Part shown: positions 33,892 to 46,776 of the stretch, in pieces
Layout of the letters: the number at the start of each line of letters is the position of its first letter
Position numbering within the stretch: the first letter of the stretch is position 1
Assembly: GCA_025330725.1 (NCBI GenBank)
Contig: JAIWND010000009.1
Coordinates: 62,001-126,000, forward strand
From: Chlamydoabsidia padenii
Taxonomy: Eukaryota > Mucoromycota > Mucoromycetes > Mucorales > Cunninghamellaceae
DNA: 64,000 bases
Reading direction: 5' to 3'
The notes under the pieces: generated by a model
Databases searched by the model: none
Told to the model about the DNA's origin: nothing
The model's input: only the letters and a program-made list of their open reading frames with translations
Made by a program: the position numbers and the translations under genes

Positions 33892-34396
33892 ATGTTCAAA
33901 TCTTTTGCCTCTCTCTTGATTGCCTCTCTTTCTATGGTCGCTTTGGCTGCTGCTGATGGTGACTATATCAAGTGCCAAACTTCTGGCGGTAGTCCTTGGG
34001 CCTATGATTGTGCTAACGCATTAAACGCCTTGGACAAATCCAAATGTTATGGTGTAAGGAGAGAACAACAGGAAAACAAACCTGAGTACCTCATTCTTTT
34101 TTTTCCACTCCTAGTTGAACGCTCAATCCTCTGGCTGTAAAAACATCATTTCCAAAGAAAGCTGTACTGTCACTGTCTGCGTCGATGACAAATTTTTCTT
34201 CAATGGTTTTGAAGTTGCTGGTCAATTTATCTATGATACTGGTTACAAGTTGCTTGATGGTTGTGGATGTAGTAGCGACAATTGCAAGGTGGGTGGGTAC
34301 TTCCATGTTGCCGATCCTGACCGTGAAGGTGGTGACTCTCACGGTTGTATCACTACCGGAATTAGTTATGCCAACGTTGAATTTACCAAACATTAA
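33892..34396 (+). CDS. Small cysteine-rich secreted protein
   Basis: Two exons with an intron after SKCYG (34057-34114) give about 149 residues. A clear signal peptide (MFKSFASLLIASLSMVALAA) precedes a compact domain with about ten cysteines. Segments IKCQTSGGSPWAYDC and LLDGCGCSSDNCKVGG dominate. The opening CQTSGGSP-x4-DC resembles the Ecp2/Hce2-type effector fold seen in secreted fungal proteins, and the Cys-rich end is reminiscent of killer-toxin-like folds. Both comparisons are by eye and weak. It stands isolated beside relic DNA with its own TATA-like box. A role in competition, host contact or the cell surface is speculation. Confidence 0.8.
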
Positions 34397-34860
34397 TGAG
34401 TTTATAAAACTATGATTGTATTATTCTTTAAACAAGTACTTTCTTGTCTGAATATTCAAATTCCGATATTTATGCAAAAAATCCAAATTTAAATGCCGCC
34501 ATTATTAGGCGTGGATTATTTTTGTATTGTTTTATGGTAGACACACTAAACAAGTATCATGTGGGAAGAAATGTCATCTGGTACTCTTGAATGTATATAG
34601 ATTCATGGATGAAGTAAATCTTTAAAGTAAAAGTCAATGAAAAATTATAACATACAAGGTGATTCAATGTCAACGTTGTACAAATCGTACCATTTTGTTC
34701 TCTTTAAAGCTGTGACTAGTAGCGCTCAGCCAACCCAGAAAGTTCGATTTTTTCACATCCCGCTATCCAATAAGTGGCACTAAAACAACAACTAGCCCCT
34801 GTTCCTTTTCCCATTCATTCTTTTTTTTTTTTTTTTTTTTTTCCTTCTGCACTTTTAACC
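34397..34860. other. Intergenic region before TIM50
   Basis: No gene. It holds element variants (34455 and 34751) and a 22-T run ending about 20 bp before the TIM50 start. Confidence 0.55.
34751..34763 (-). promoter_or_regulatory. Recurring element variant TTTCACATCCCGC
   Basis: One mismatch to the consensus, about 100 bp upstream of the TIM50 start. Confidence 0.45.
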
Positions 34861-36668
34861 ATGTTTCGAAACACACTCTCTAGTTTTGGAAAAAGTGCGA
34901 TTCGGCGAACCTACACCACCACCGAAAACACCAAGGCGGCTCATAGTTTGGCGGAAGAAGCCTTAAAACAGAAAACTGGCGGTCAATTTAAAGCAACTTT
35001 ACCTAAAGGTGACAAGAAACCAGCCAAAGCAGCAGGTGCCAAGGACAATCAATGGAAATCTATTGCGATCGGTGCTGGTGCCACGACAGGTGCACTTATT
35101 GGTGGTCTCTTTTATTATGGTCGTCCCTTTGCTGATGGTAGAGAAGACAAGGTAAAGTATTCATGAATCATTAATCAATTCAACAAACTGACAACTCGTT
35201 ATTGTATTTTTAACGTGCTTATTGAACGCGCATAATAGTATGTCTCTGAAAACCCTCTTACAGCATCTTACCATCGCTCTCTTGATCGCTTCCGTGAATT
35301 CCGTCAGGTAACAAATCATACTTTATAACTCACATTTGTAAATAATGTCTTTAATTTTTTTTTTCTTTTCTTCCTATGATTGGTGTTTATATTTAGGAAA
35401 TGCATCAACCCATGTGGGATCAACTCCTTCCTGATCCTCTTCCGGAACCATACCGTCGTCCTTATACCTTGGTGATCAACTTGGACGAAACTTTGGTTTA
35501 CTCTACTTGGACTGTAAGTTATCATGAATTCGTGCCACTCCCCCCCCATAAAAAAGATCTTGCTAACCTTTTTTTTTTTTCTTTTTCTTCCTTCCTTCCT
35601 TTAGAAAGAACATGGCTGGCGACATGCCAAGCGACCTGGTGTGGATTACTTCTTGTCCTACTTGTCCCAATTCTATGAAATCGTGATCTTTACATCACAA
35701 CCAGCTATGGTAAGGAGGGACAAACTGCATATATATATATAAAGAACTCTCTTCTAACAGGTTTTTAATATATTTGTAGAATGCCGGACCTATTCTTGAC
35801 AAATTAGATCCTTATCAATATGCTATGTATCGACTTTATCGTGATGGTACTCGGTATGTGGATGGTCAATACATCAAGGATATCTCTCACTTGAACCGTG
35901 ATTTAAGCAAGGTGATCATCATGGATTCCAACCCTCAAGCATTCTCCATGCAACCCGAAAATGGTGTGGCACTCAAACCTTGGAAGGGTGAAGCTGGTGA
36001 TCAAGGTCTTTTAGAATATATTCCATTCTTAGAGGGTAAGTCAAATTTTACTACTGGTCAATATGTATACTAACCATTCTCTCTCTCACTCTCTCTTTTA
36101 TATATAAATAGCCATTGCCTTGACTAACCCAACGGATATTCGACCTGTCTTGAAAAGCTTCGGTGATTCACATATTCCTGAAGAATGGGCCAAACGGGAA
36201 GCGGATATGAATGAACAACATCGACAACAATGGTTGGCGGAACAAGAAAGTAAACCATCAAAGCGAAACCTGGGATCCTTACTTCGTGGTGGTGGCGGTG
36301 CCCCTGGTGCTCCTGAAGGCCCTCCTCCTACTTACCTCGAACAAATGCGACAACATGTAAGGAATACTTTTGCTCAAGAACATGAAGCCATGAAGATACA
36401 ACAAGATCAAATGATGAAGGATATGGAAATGCAAAAGGAGAAAATGAAGGAAATGAAGATGACTGTATGGGAACTGATGTCCCAAGTATCCTCGGTAAGT
36501 GATGATCATGCATATGTCATGTCATATTTTTACTATACATATATGCTCACCTTTTTTTTTTTCTTTCTCTTGTTAATATAGGGTCAACCATTGATGCCAC
36601 CTGGTCAAGAACCTCCTCAAGAACAACAACAACAACAAGAACAACAACAACCTAGTCAAGGGCAATAG
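34861..36668 (+). CDS. TIM50: Mitochondrial import receptor subunit Tim50
   Basis: About seven exons. The N-terminus ([18 protein letters not shown]) is a basic amphipathic mitochondrial presequence. A single inner-membrane segment follows ([20 protein letters not shown]). The intermembrane-space domain is FCP1-like: [17 protein letters not shown] (degenerate DxDx phosphatase motif), [26 protein letters not shown] and [13 protein letters not shown]. The tail is a long Met/Lys/Gln/Glu coiled coil ending in poly-Gln. Role: receptor of the TIM23 complex that hands presequence proteins from TOM to TIM23. I chose the ATG at 34861 because the upstream frame from 34774 passes through a T-tract (poly-Phe) and would bury the presequence. 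The degenerate catalytic motif is normal for Tim50. Confidence 0.95.
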
Positions 36669-38083
36669 ATTAGTTTGACATTATAGCCTTTAGATATTAG
36701 ATTTACAGTAATACACATTTAAATAAAAAATAACTATTGCCTTTTTTTTTTTTTAACATACATCATGCACGAAACTGTCCATATTTTTGTAAGTAGGTGG
36801 TGATGATAAAGTCTAGACTAACAAAGTGATATTGAGATCAAGGTTAGGATAATGGACTAGACTTGGATTAAGATTTAAACGCCTTTATTAATATGAGTCA
36901 AATAAATTTATATAAGGTTTATGTTTCTCCAAGGAGATAGACTAATAACTATATACTAATGGGGATATGCTATGTAATGAGAAGGAGGGGGGTAAACTAA
37001 ATGAGTAGAATAAGCTAGACTCGAGAAGGGGGTTGATTCCGAAGAGTGATAGTGTTAGTATTTGGGGTCATCTTGATCATCCGTCCTAATGGATCGCCAA
37101 ATGTTGTAGAGGATATGCCACGGAAGAATATGTTCCCGAGGAGTGATAAGGGCGTATTGGATCCGAGTAAGAAGGTGATGTTGTTAGTTTCCGGTCTTTT
37201 TATTTTTTTGACAGGTTGGTGTGCCTGACTGTGTTCTAAAGTTCAGATCCCGTCAATATGCCGCACACAAATCGTTTTGTTGCCACCATCCAGTTGATCG
37301 TCTTGTTCACAAATAGGTCCCAGATCTTGTATTAAGGTACTACGGTCAGTTTGAAGGATGTCATTGAAAAAAAAGTCAAAATTTTTTTTGTCCCCCATAT
37401 CTAGTCCCACCACTGAGCATATCAGTTGTTCAATAGTCGTCCTTTAATTTGCATTATCACCAGCCCTACGCCCCCCTCCTCCTCCCCCCCCAAAAAAAAG
37501 AGTTAGTATCAAATCATATGAGCGTATGGAATATTTATATTTACCTGGTTTCTTCTGCTGCACCATAGCCATCACAAAAGCTTAGCGATGGCAAGCCAGC
37601 TGAGCAGTCAAGGCCTAAATGTTAACAATGGATTGTTGGAAGGTCAGGTTGTTATTTGTGGCGCCTACTTGTTAGATGGCTGAAGCCAAAAGATACTTGG
37701 CGACTGAGGAATGAGTAAGGGTTTGATGTTGAAGAGTTGAATTAGGTTGTGCTTGCTTTATACAATCGAGAAAAAGTCTCATGTAAAGAGTTTCAAACTT
37801 TAAAACCCCGCCGAGTCTACCCTAAAGATGAGTTCCCACACTGTCAAAGGCAATCATTTCTATAATCAAGTAGACATGTTTAAGACCAAAGATAGTTTTT
37901 TATTTTATTTTATTTATTGTTTGTGTGGGGAATGACATTGGATCTACTTTTTTTTTTTTTTTTTTTGATCAAAGTAAGAGCTATAACTATATACAAGAGT
38001 AATACAAAAAGGGGGATCACAAATATGGTATGTAATGGATGGGGGTAAAGACAAAGAAGGTAAAATGTAAACAAAGGACTGAG
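36669..38083. other. Intergenic region with a relic gene
   Basis: AATAAA at 36722 probably ends TIM50. The short frame at 37046-37228 (IVLVFGVILIIRPNG and a hydrophobic end) has no supported partner exon. A minus-strand relic is listed separately. CTTTAAAACCCCGCC at 37798 is a variant of the recurring element at that relic's 5' side. Confidence 0.5.
37230..37770 (-). pseudogene. Relic gene, minus strand
   Basis: Coding-like pieces NNNLTFQQSIVNI (about 37620-37660) and DRSTLIQDLGPICEQDDQ to TICVRHIDGI (stop near 37236) lie in the order expected for exons, but in-frame stops occur between them. Family not recognised. Confidence 0.35.
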
Positions 38084-39603
38084 TTAAATCACAACAGGCC
38101 ATTGTAGAGTAGGATCCGATTCCGAGGAAGGTGATGTCAGATTTGATTTTGATTGATGGTTGGTACGTTTTTTCGTCTTGTCTTGATCGTCTGTGCCATT
38201 GTCCATGGCAAAGTGCTGTGGTAGAGGAGAACCAAGATGATCTTCAGATAAAGAGGAGTGAGGACTAGCCACAGATGAGAGTGTTACCGAGAGTTCAGGA
38301 GGAAACAAGTTGGAAGGTGTAGGTGATAATGGCCGATCTGATGCACTGGAAGCAGAAGATGTGGTGGAATAAGAAGATTGTTGATGGTGGATAGGTTGTT
38401 GTAGATGATGATGATGATGATGATGATGCATAGGTTGTTGTTGTTGTTGGTGATGATGATGATGTTGATGGGTATTATAATAGTGTTGTTGCTGTTGATG
38501 ATTATGATTATGATGCATGTTACCAGCGTTGTATAAATGGCAACTCTGATGATGCTGCACGTTTGCATAGCTTCGCATCATACTGTTAGAATGAGATACT
38601 CGATATCCATTGTATGATTGTTGCTGTTGTTCTTGTTGCTGTTGTTCTTGTTGCTGTTGTTCTTGTTGCTGTTGTTGTTGGTAATAATAATAGTAGTCTG
38701 AAGGAGTTGTCAAAGAGGAAGCACTGGTTGTAGGTGTTGTCGAGTCTGTTGGGGTAAGTGGTGTATTGCTAATACCGTTTGCCAAGTAACGAGTATCAGA
38801 GTGACGTCGTACAGCGGATGCAGATGCTGTTGGATAAGGTAAACTTGATGAAGATGCATCGCTTGCTGATCGACTTGATCTTCCACGATAAGATTGCTTG
38901 GCTCGTTGTTCATCTTCAGCAGCGTTATAGTCGATTACCCAGTAGGAGCCTTTTCCAGGTTCATTGATAGGTCTCGGCACCCGAACAAAGCTTTTGTTCA
39001 ATGAGAGATTGTGTCGGATTGAGTTCTATTATCAATAAAGGAAAAAAGAAAAGTGTAAGTCAATGATAAAAACAACCAGTAACAAAGATTTACCTTCCAT
39101 CCAGAACCAGCGGTTTTGTAATAAGAGTAGTGATCCAAGACCCAACCATAGATATCATTTAAAGTCAGTTTCTGAGCAGGACTATTTTCGATTGCATATC
39201 GGATCAAGGTAGCATAAGAGTATGGAGGTTTGCCTTGAGTATTCTTTTCCACACGGACATTTTGACTAACAGAGGACATTTGTCTTGATCTAACCTTTTC
39301 GTTGGAGGAAGTAGGAGTAGGGTGTCCACCATGGTGATGTAGAGATTCCACAATGGGTTCATTCCAAGTAGCAGAAGTAGATCCTGAAAGTCCACCATCC
39401 ATGTTAATAGGTGTTGCTGAGTTTGTACTTGTAGGTGAAGTAGTACCAGAGTCAGTGTCTGCTGAATTGGTGGGAATAGGTGGGAGTTGACGATAAAACA
39501 GTTGAAGTTGGTGGTTCATCACTTCATTGTTGTAAGTACCTTGAGTCATGAGTTCAGTAGATGGGTAAGACATGTTTGGACGATACCACGAATAGTCGGT
39601 CAT
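38084..39603 (-). CDS. Forkhead-box transcription factor
   Basis: Two exons. The N-terminal 120 residues are disordered and Ser/Thr-rich. The forkhead domain starts at [20 protein letters not shown], continues with [17 protein letters not shown] to GWK, and is interrupted by an intron just before [19 protein letters not shown], then GKGSYWVID. This is a complete winged-helix with the recognition helix NSIRHNLS intact. The C-terminal region is rich in Gln and His homopolymers. No FHA domain is visible, which argues against Fkh1/Fkh2/Fhl1 orthology and fits other fungal forkhead regulators. Its minus-strand T-tract (29 A on the plus strand at 39659-39687) lies about 55 bp before the start. Confidence 0.93.
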
Positions 39604-39655
39604 TCAATGAGTTTATATAAAAAAATAAAATAGTGATGAATGAATAAGAAGGTGA

Positions 39656-39689
<34 letters not shown>

Positions 39690-39889
39690 AGAAGAGGAAG
39701 AAAAAAAAGATACGAAGAGAGGAAAGAAAAGGAGAGGCGCCCGATTCCGTCTTTTTAACAAAAAGCCCGCTGGATTTGAATTTTTTTGTATTTTGGGAAA
39801 AGGCTTTTCGGTCAGGTGGCCCTGCCCCTCCATTGTCGTTCAGAAAAAAAAAATGCCCTTCCCCCTTGACTCCTGTTTATAAAACTAAA

Positions 39890-40278
39890 ATGGAGAGTTT
39901 AGAGCACGATGATTGGTCAGCTTCAACACCCATTCGTCAACCTTGGATCTTGCATGTAATCAGGTACCATCATACTTTGATTAATTAGTTCCCATATGCC
40001 TATATATACAAAGAAAAACATTATCAGTACCACATATATATCATAGGTCATTGATTCTTTACATGATCAAAAGTATATCATATGCACAATTGCATGTATA
40101 CCTTTCAAGCTTTTTTCCTAATTTGAACATCGGCTGCATAAAACGATGGAAGGTACGGCACCCCCGATCCATTTTATTTTCGTTCATTTGGCCTTTACGC
40201 CTACTTTTTAAAATCCCGCTTAAAGAAGGAAAAAAAATGCTTCGCCTGGACCTGTACGAATGCTACTCTTTATTATGA
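39890..40278 (+). CDS. Possible truncated gene start, two exons
   Basis: Not recognised. Exon 39890-39963 (MESLEHDDWSASTPIRQPW) joins in frame, through GT-AG, to exon 40047 onward (SLILYMIKSISYAQLHVYLS). After CIKRWK (about 40153) a GTACGG donor occurs, but no in-frame acceptor is evident; reading on gives a stop at 40276. The last part then overlaps a copy of the recurring element, suggesting the true 3' portion is missing. Treat as a relic unless transcripts show otherwise. Confidence 0.3.
40207..40219 (-). promoter_or_regulatory. Recurring element TTTAAAATCCCGC
   Basis: Exact AAATCCCGC core in gene-poor DNA. No gene start recognised nearby. Confidence 0.35.
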
Positions 40279-41179
40279 TGATGGCAATGTTAAGTGGTAA
40301 TGTTATTCTTTGTTATTGTTGTTTCTATTGTTGTCATTGTCAATGCAATTGTTAACAAGGATACCTAATTGATTTGCTGTCATTCTTTTCCCTAGCATGA
40401 TCTTTCCTTCCTTATGTGAACTTACTCATACCGACTCGTTTGAACTTTCTTCAATGACGATGGCAAATTTTTCCCTTATAGAACTCAGGAACAAGAATCT
40501 GCGAATGACGAAATCATGAAGGTTCAAACTTCTCCCTCTCTCCAAGGCTAAGAACTCTGCCCAATTTGGTCAAATATCGTTTTAAAGCCAACTGATAAAA
40601 AAAAAAGTGTTAGTGAGATCGGCTGGCGCGCGCCAATATGATCAGCGGAAAAGATTAGTGTTTCAAGTCTTCCCCCTTTCCCCTTTCACCTTACTTTAAA
40701 ACATAGCCACCTAGAAGCACAAAATGTATGAAATCAAAAAAGTATCCTATTTTAAAAGGTGATGATAAAAAAGTATTAAAACGTTCTTGGACATATTAGA
40801 TTCTAGAAATGATCATCAAAACTGGTTAGTCTTTTAATCATCCACTGAAAGAAAGAGCGGTAAAATCTTACGATAACCGAAGAGGAGGTTCTTATTCGGG
40901 AACACCTTTTCCGGCTTTTCTGTATCACTTGAGAATGGCTTCTCTCTCTCTCTCTTTTTTTTTTTTTTTTCAGGGCCAAGATCACCTCCTCTTTTCTTCT
41001 TTTTTTCTACTCTTTCATCCATTCCACCTCCCAAGGCAAGTGTATCGTGGCTTTCTAAGTTTTATGTATCTAATTATAACCCTTTCATTCCTCGATAATG
41101 TACCAAGCTCTTCTTGAAATAGAATTAACTAAGCCAAAAAAGTTGAAACCTGAAACTTGTACATATGATAAAGTTAAAC

Positions 41180-42330
41180 TAACCTTAAATTCTTTCTTGG
41201 TACGTCGGAACCGACCCGATGCAACACATCATCACCAACCTGGTCGCCACTAACATCCCTTGACCAAATGGAAATCGTAGAAAGTACAAACACAGATGGT
41301 CCATGCGATATTAGTTTAAAAAAAGAAATTTACTCCGCGTTTCACACCCCAAGATTGGATGACAATGTGCTACGTTAAGGAGACGAACTTTCTTTTCTTC
41401 TTTCTTTAAATGTTCCAACTCCGATTTATGCATTATTTCACACCCCGCCAATAACGAGCCCCTGATCATGTCTACCCTGAGTCACTTCAAAACATGGATC
41501 TTCAAAACACTTTATGATAATGAGGATCTTTATTATAATCACGTGGGTTTTATTGAAGAGAGAGATAAAAAAAAAGATATACATAACAACTAAACTGGGG
41601 GTAATCCAATAACAACTATCTATGCTACTATTTAGTCTATACTACAGGGTGTTGATGATCCTTTACCATCTTGTTGTTGCCAAAATTGTCGGATTGAATA
41701 AAGACCAACATGACACACCTTGAGAGCATTTTAGACTACAAGTCCAATCATCCCATGCATTGTTGCTTCCTGATACTACAAAGTTAGACTAAAACCTTCA
41801 ACCCCTTCAGGATTTTTTTTTTTTTTTTTTTTTTTTGTACTTTATCATGTTACCTTACCTGGATCGGATACTGCATCTAGATGTAACCATAACCGTCTAT
41901 TGCCACAGTCTGCCGGGTACCTTCATTAGCAGCGTCACTACATAAAAAGGGGTTTTTAGAAAAGTATGTTAGTAGCACTTGCATTATCAATCTTTTTTTT
42001 TTATATATGTTGCCTATAGTCCGATATTGAAGTCACTACTTGTTTGAGCTGTACCAAGTTGTTCGTGCACCAAGTAGCCGAGTGTATCATCGCCATCTTG
42101 TTCCCAGCAATAGACCATTAATCTTGACTAGGTTTATTGATCTACTTCAGATGAGTTAAAGCTGAGAGGGTGTCCACATTTGTCCAATATTGAGTAAAGT
42201 ATCTATTGGAGATAATATAAAAGAGTCAATTGAGATAAAAGTCGTAAAATGCTTGAATCACTGAGCTTCGTTTTACCATTTGTCAAGATTTCCGGTATGA
42301 CAGTGTGTCATTGAGATGGATTCAATGATA
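41180..42330 (-). pseudogene. Relic coding pieces, minus strand
   Basis: Pieces such as VYCWEQDGDDTLGYLVHEQL (about 42050-42110), EGTRQTVAIDGYGYI (about 41880-41925) and ISIWSRDVSGDQVGDD (about 41225-41275) are protein-like but separated by stops and without consistent splicing. They may come from one or two decayed genes. Family not recognised. Confidence 0.3.
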
Positions 42331-42390
42331 ATTAAAAGAGTAAAGGAAAAGGAAAAGAAGAGTTAAGAGGAACCTGAACGACATTTCGAT

Positions 42391-42403
42391 TTTGTAATCC
42401 CGC
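42391..42403 (-). promoter_or_regulatory. Recurring element variant TTTGTAATCCCGC
   Basis: About 130 bp upstream of the ChAPs start and at the 5' side of the minus-strand relic. Confidence 0.45.
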
Positions 42404-42532
42404 CCACTTCCATTTTGGACATCGCTGATTGGCCAGCCCCACCAAGTATCAAGCCAAAAGTATTTTCTGACTCTCTCTCCCTTTTCTTTCATCATTATAC
42501 ATTAACTATCCTTCTTATTCTCTATTACTTCG

Positions 42533-45510
42533 ATGGCCGATACCTTGAAAGCCATTCCTGAATTCTTTGAAACCAAACTTGGCGAATCTATCATTGCCAG
42601 AACTGACGCCTTGGGTAAGTTTATACATTACGGATCGGCAATAACTAACACGTCTTGCTTTTATTTGAACATTTATGTAGGAACATTTCGCGAACTTGGC
42701 CCTCCTGATCTTTGCCATATAATTAAATCCAACGCCAAGCCGGGGGTCAAAGACGTAAGTGTCATCACGAGATACTATTTAACTTGACCATCTCTCACAA
42801 GATAAACTTTTTTTTTTTTTTTTACATTATAGATTGGGAGTTATCACTATGTCTCTGGTGTGGATGCTTCTTCATCAGCTTCATTAGCAGCCTACTTGAA
42901 TTCTCTCACCTACTCAGTGGTAAGTAGCGTGTTACTGTAGGTCCATGTTACTAATGGCTTTATTGTACGGCGTGGTGGTGGTGGTTATAGGATGAAAATC
43001 AATCCTGGTTTACCAAATCCAATGCATGGCGAATTAGATCTGGAATCTATTGGTAAGTTGACTCGGTATGGAAATCACATTAGCCTGTATTTAAACTTCA
43101 TTATTCTATTGATAGTTGCTTTGATGCCTTCTCTCGTGTTGATGTCCGCGTCGAAGTCAAGATTCCTGGTGGTGTGGAAAGCTACTATGTCAATACGCGG
43201 GGTGAACGGTAAGGCGAAATCAATAATAAAAAATGACTACAATTGTACTTATTGGTGTCTTTTGGCTTAATTAGTTATGAAGCTACAGCAAACATTTGGC
43301 AAGAAACCTATCTTTCCGCCGTGCTCAGGGCCATCCTTTATTCAGATGATAGTTATTATCGTTTGGCTGGTTACAGAAAAATGGATCCTATTACAGATTT
43401 GTCATCAGAACAAAAGTTTCTGGAAGCGGTAGAAAAGCTCTTTTTTAAAGGTAATCAATTATAATTTTATATCAAGAAATGGATGGCTAACGAATAATAA
43501 TGATTCACTTTTATTAGGTTGGCAGCTCGGCAGTAAACCTGAAATCCAAACGGCAACAGTGGTACACAATCATTTGACTTCTGGTGTAATGAAGTACTTT
43601 AGCGACAGCTTCCGATATGGACCAGCGATTGACCTGTTTGGAAAACTGCAACACAAGGATCCCGAAGTCGGTGCTCTTCTGGCGGAAGCTTATATTGGTC
43701 AAAACGAGGAAATCAAGGCGGTACAGAGTCTTCATGGAAATCTGAAACTGGTGCCCATGAGCTACTCTTTATTACACGTGCAGATCGACTTTTTGCGTAG
43801 CAAGGTAAAGGAAAACAGAAAACATCTTTGTTTTTAATGGCTAACTGGTATACTAATCTTCTCTCTGATGTAATAGGGCGAATATCAAATGGCATTGAAA
43901 TTGGCCAAGTATGCTGTCAATTCGACTCCTTCTGAATTCCTGACTTGGTCAAAATTGACTGAAGGTAGAACACAAAAGAAAATAAAAAACACAATAAAGA
44001 TGGGCTATATAATGTCGCTAACGTTTTACTACTTGATTGATATAGTATACATCGATTTGGGTGATTATGAAAGCGTAAGTTATAACCAGAACAAAATAGA
44101 AGTCAGGCCATCTTACTCACTTGTCACCAAATGAATAATCTTATCTATAGGCTTTATTGACTCTCAACTCCTGTCCTATGTTTACTTACAGCGAAAGAGA
44201 TATGCACCGTATGCCAGCACCAAGTAAAACTCATCTACCCATCAAACCTGATATCGCAAACTCTGGAATCATGGAGGACGATGTGGCCGGCCGCGAAGGT
44301 GAAGTAAGTAAATGGATGCAATCCTTCCAACTCCAAATTAATTAACCTTTTTCTTTATGTAGGCTGATCCTAATCTTCTCCGTCTTCCTGCACCGGCATT
44401 ACATGGCACATTCGCCAAGGCGTACGCTCTATTGGCTCGACTGGCAACTCGTATCGGATGGGATGATCTTCTCAGATGTCGGTCACATGTATTTGTCATG
44501 GAAGAAGAATATCGAATGCAAAAGGCGAAAGAAGAGGAACGGAAACCCAGCTTCTCTCAGGTAATTGGATCGGATCAGGTTGATAACGACAAGGAACTGG
44601 CTCAACATTTACAAGATGTGAATTTGGCAGATGATGACAAGACTAAAGATACAACGATGGATACATTCAATATGAAAAAACCCTCCCTGGAACGACCATC
44701 ACAATCTGCTGAAGATCCCAAGGTAAGAAAGATACAATCAACATCTGAGTGATTACTCTTGGTTTATTAACTGCTTGGTGTATGTCGGGCGTTAGAATGA
44801 AAATGGCGGAACTCGAACAAAAGAAGAAGTCAACTTCTCCTTTGGCAACAAAAGACTATGTGAACGTTGGCTGGACAATCTGTTTATGGTGCTATATGAA
44901 GACTTGAGGATTTACACCTTTTGGCGTACAGAAGCTGCTCATTATCATGCTCAACAGGTACCTTATCGAAAAACTGGTACTGAATGGGAACTATTGGGGG
45001 ATCTTGCTCTTAGGTTGTGGCACACTGTAAGTATATGAAAATAAGAAAGGGTAGGGGTTGGAGGGAATCATTGGGGTCACTCAAACATTGATTCGTTTAT
45101 AGGAAGAAGCTAAAGAAGCATTCGAACATTGTTTGGATTACAAATTCTCCGCCAAGGCTTGGATCAAATTACTGGAAATTTATGCAAAAGCTGGTTGTGT
45201 GGAACGGGCGCTATTGGCAGCTGTCAAACTAACAGTATATCATGAACGTTGGTATCATGAAATTGTGGTAAGTTGTTGTTGACAACAACAAATGAATGGT
45301 ACGAAGAAGACCACGTAACATTTTATTTTTATTTTTATGTAGTACCCCACCGAAATAGCCTGCAACTTGAACATACTGATCCGCAAACAAGGATTATCCA
45401 AGATGCAAAATGTATTGACCTCCATGAACTTACCAACATCGGTGCAAAAGTTGATGCGGCGTTACTTCGATTATGATGAACTGTTTAAAGTAGAAGGTTA
45501 CGAATTCTAA
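42533..45510 (+). CDS. ChAPs family protein (Chs5-Arf1-binding; Bch1/Bud7/Chs6 type)
   Basis: About fourteen exons. The order of segments follows the ChAPs family: MADTLKAIPEFFETKLGESI, RELGPPDLCHIIKSN, YHYVSGVDASSSASLAAYLN, KSNAWRIRSGIYCCFDAFSR, then TPR-like helices (KYFSDSFRYGPAIDLFGKL, QMALKLAKYAVNSTPSEFL), LHGTFAKAYALLARLATRIG and the conserved end RRYFDYDELFKVEGYEF. Known role: exomer coat at the trans-Golgi network, exporting selected cargo such as chitin synthase to the plasma membrane. An acidic, low-complexity insertion (about 90 residues) separates two helical parts. The first exon starts at 42533 after a pyrimidine-rich leader. Many exons are under 100 nt. Which paralogue it corresponds to cannot be said. 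Confidence 0.94.
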
Positions 45511-46776
45511 CCACTTCCCCCACCTTTGTCTCCCATACCTTTATAGAATTTAGCTAGATATAATCCCTTATTCCATACCCGTTACTCTATTATATATACT
45601 TCTTTTGTTTGAAACTACTTTTAATCAATAAAATCATTAGCTGTGCAGTGCATTGTTTTGAAACACATACACAACACCAAGTCTCTCTTCTTTTTAACTT
45701 CTCTAAAACTAACAAATGTGTCGCTATATTGTCATGGTTTTCTTCTCACTTGCACTAACAGTGTCTATCAATAAATAATCATGTTTTTGGGTAGTCATCG
45801 GGATGTTGGGCGAGTAGTTAGGCGTAGAGTTCAGGCCAACTCGGGGGGATGTATGCGATCAATTTGATACATGATCTGACCATGGCAAATCATGTACAAA
45901 TCATGGATTTTTTTTTGGGGCGTGTATATTATGGTGAAAAGGCTTTGGGTTTTTCTTTTCAAACGTAAATTGCTCGTCGTATAGATCAGTTCTGACCGTA
46001 AAAGGGGACGCGTCTAATCAAGAAATTCATGCAGAATCTGAAATTTAAATTTAAATTCCGACTCTAGGCGAGGGGAATATATTGGCCGTAGATTTCAGGC
46101 CAACTGGGGCGGGGGGAGGAAAGGTATAGAGGTAGTACCTTATTTAGCTTTTCTCCCTTACATGTATATAATGGACTGACAGGTTTCTACAAGACACATA
46201 TGATTTAAAATTTTAAAAAAAGATACCTTGATTCATGCAAAACCGAGAGCATCAAAGCATATATCACTTCGACAGTCCAAAAAAGAATATGGCTGGAGAT
46301 CAATCATCAAACCGATGCACGGATGATGAAAGAAAACATTACTCAAAGATAAAGCAAAGCTATTCATAACCCCCCCTTTTTGAAAAAGACAAAGGTACAC
46401 CATTGACACAACCTCCACCCCCCCCCAAAAAAAATAAGACAATGATTGTCTTACCTACTACCCATGTCACTATTATCCTATCGTTTATCCTACCTAATTA
46501 ATACGATCATGATAAAAAGATGAGCGAGGAGCTGCTGGAATTGAAAACGTTCATATGCAGACAAACTAGTTTCAAGTCCCGCCGTTATGATAAAAGTCGT
46601 TTACTTTGTCAAAATGAAGCATGTTTGTTTATTATATTGAATGTAAATAAAATAAAATATGATAATGAGGGATGATCTATGTGTGTGTGTGTGTCTGAAT
46701 GGGGATATTTATTGTCTATTATGACTAGAATGTGTGTGTATGTGTATGTAATAAAAAAAAAAGGGATCTATTCTAA
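45511..46776. other. Convergent intergenic region ChAPs/RRP1
   Basis: No gene. AATAAA at 45627 fits the ChAPs 3' end. Element variants at 46046 (AAATTTAAATTCCGA) and 46570 (TTTCAAGTCCCGC) occur although no gene starts here. A GT-rich microsatellite sits at 46679-46694. Confidence 0.55.
46570..46582 (-). promoter_or_regulatory. Recurring element variant TTTCAAGTCCCGC
   Basis: One mismatch to the consensus, about 195 bp past the RRP1 stop codon and about 1 kb after the ChAPs gene. A location that does not fit a promoter role. Confidence 0.35.

Larger units (their letters stand above)
39604..42532. other. Gene-poor region between forkhead and ChAPs genes
   Basis: About 2.9 kb. A 29-A tract, element copies or variants at 39765, 40207, 41437 and 42391, and relic exons (listed separately). 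No intact, recognisable gene. The stretch 40300-41150 shows nothing I can interpret. Confidence 0.55.

Noticed and set aside
37046..37228. Short hydrophobic frame as a gene
   Set aside because: One possible membrane segment but no partner exon, promoter or family resemblance.
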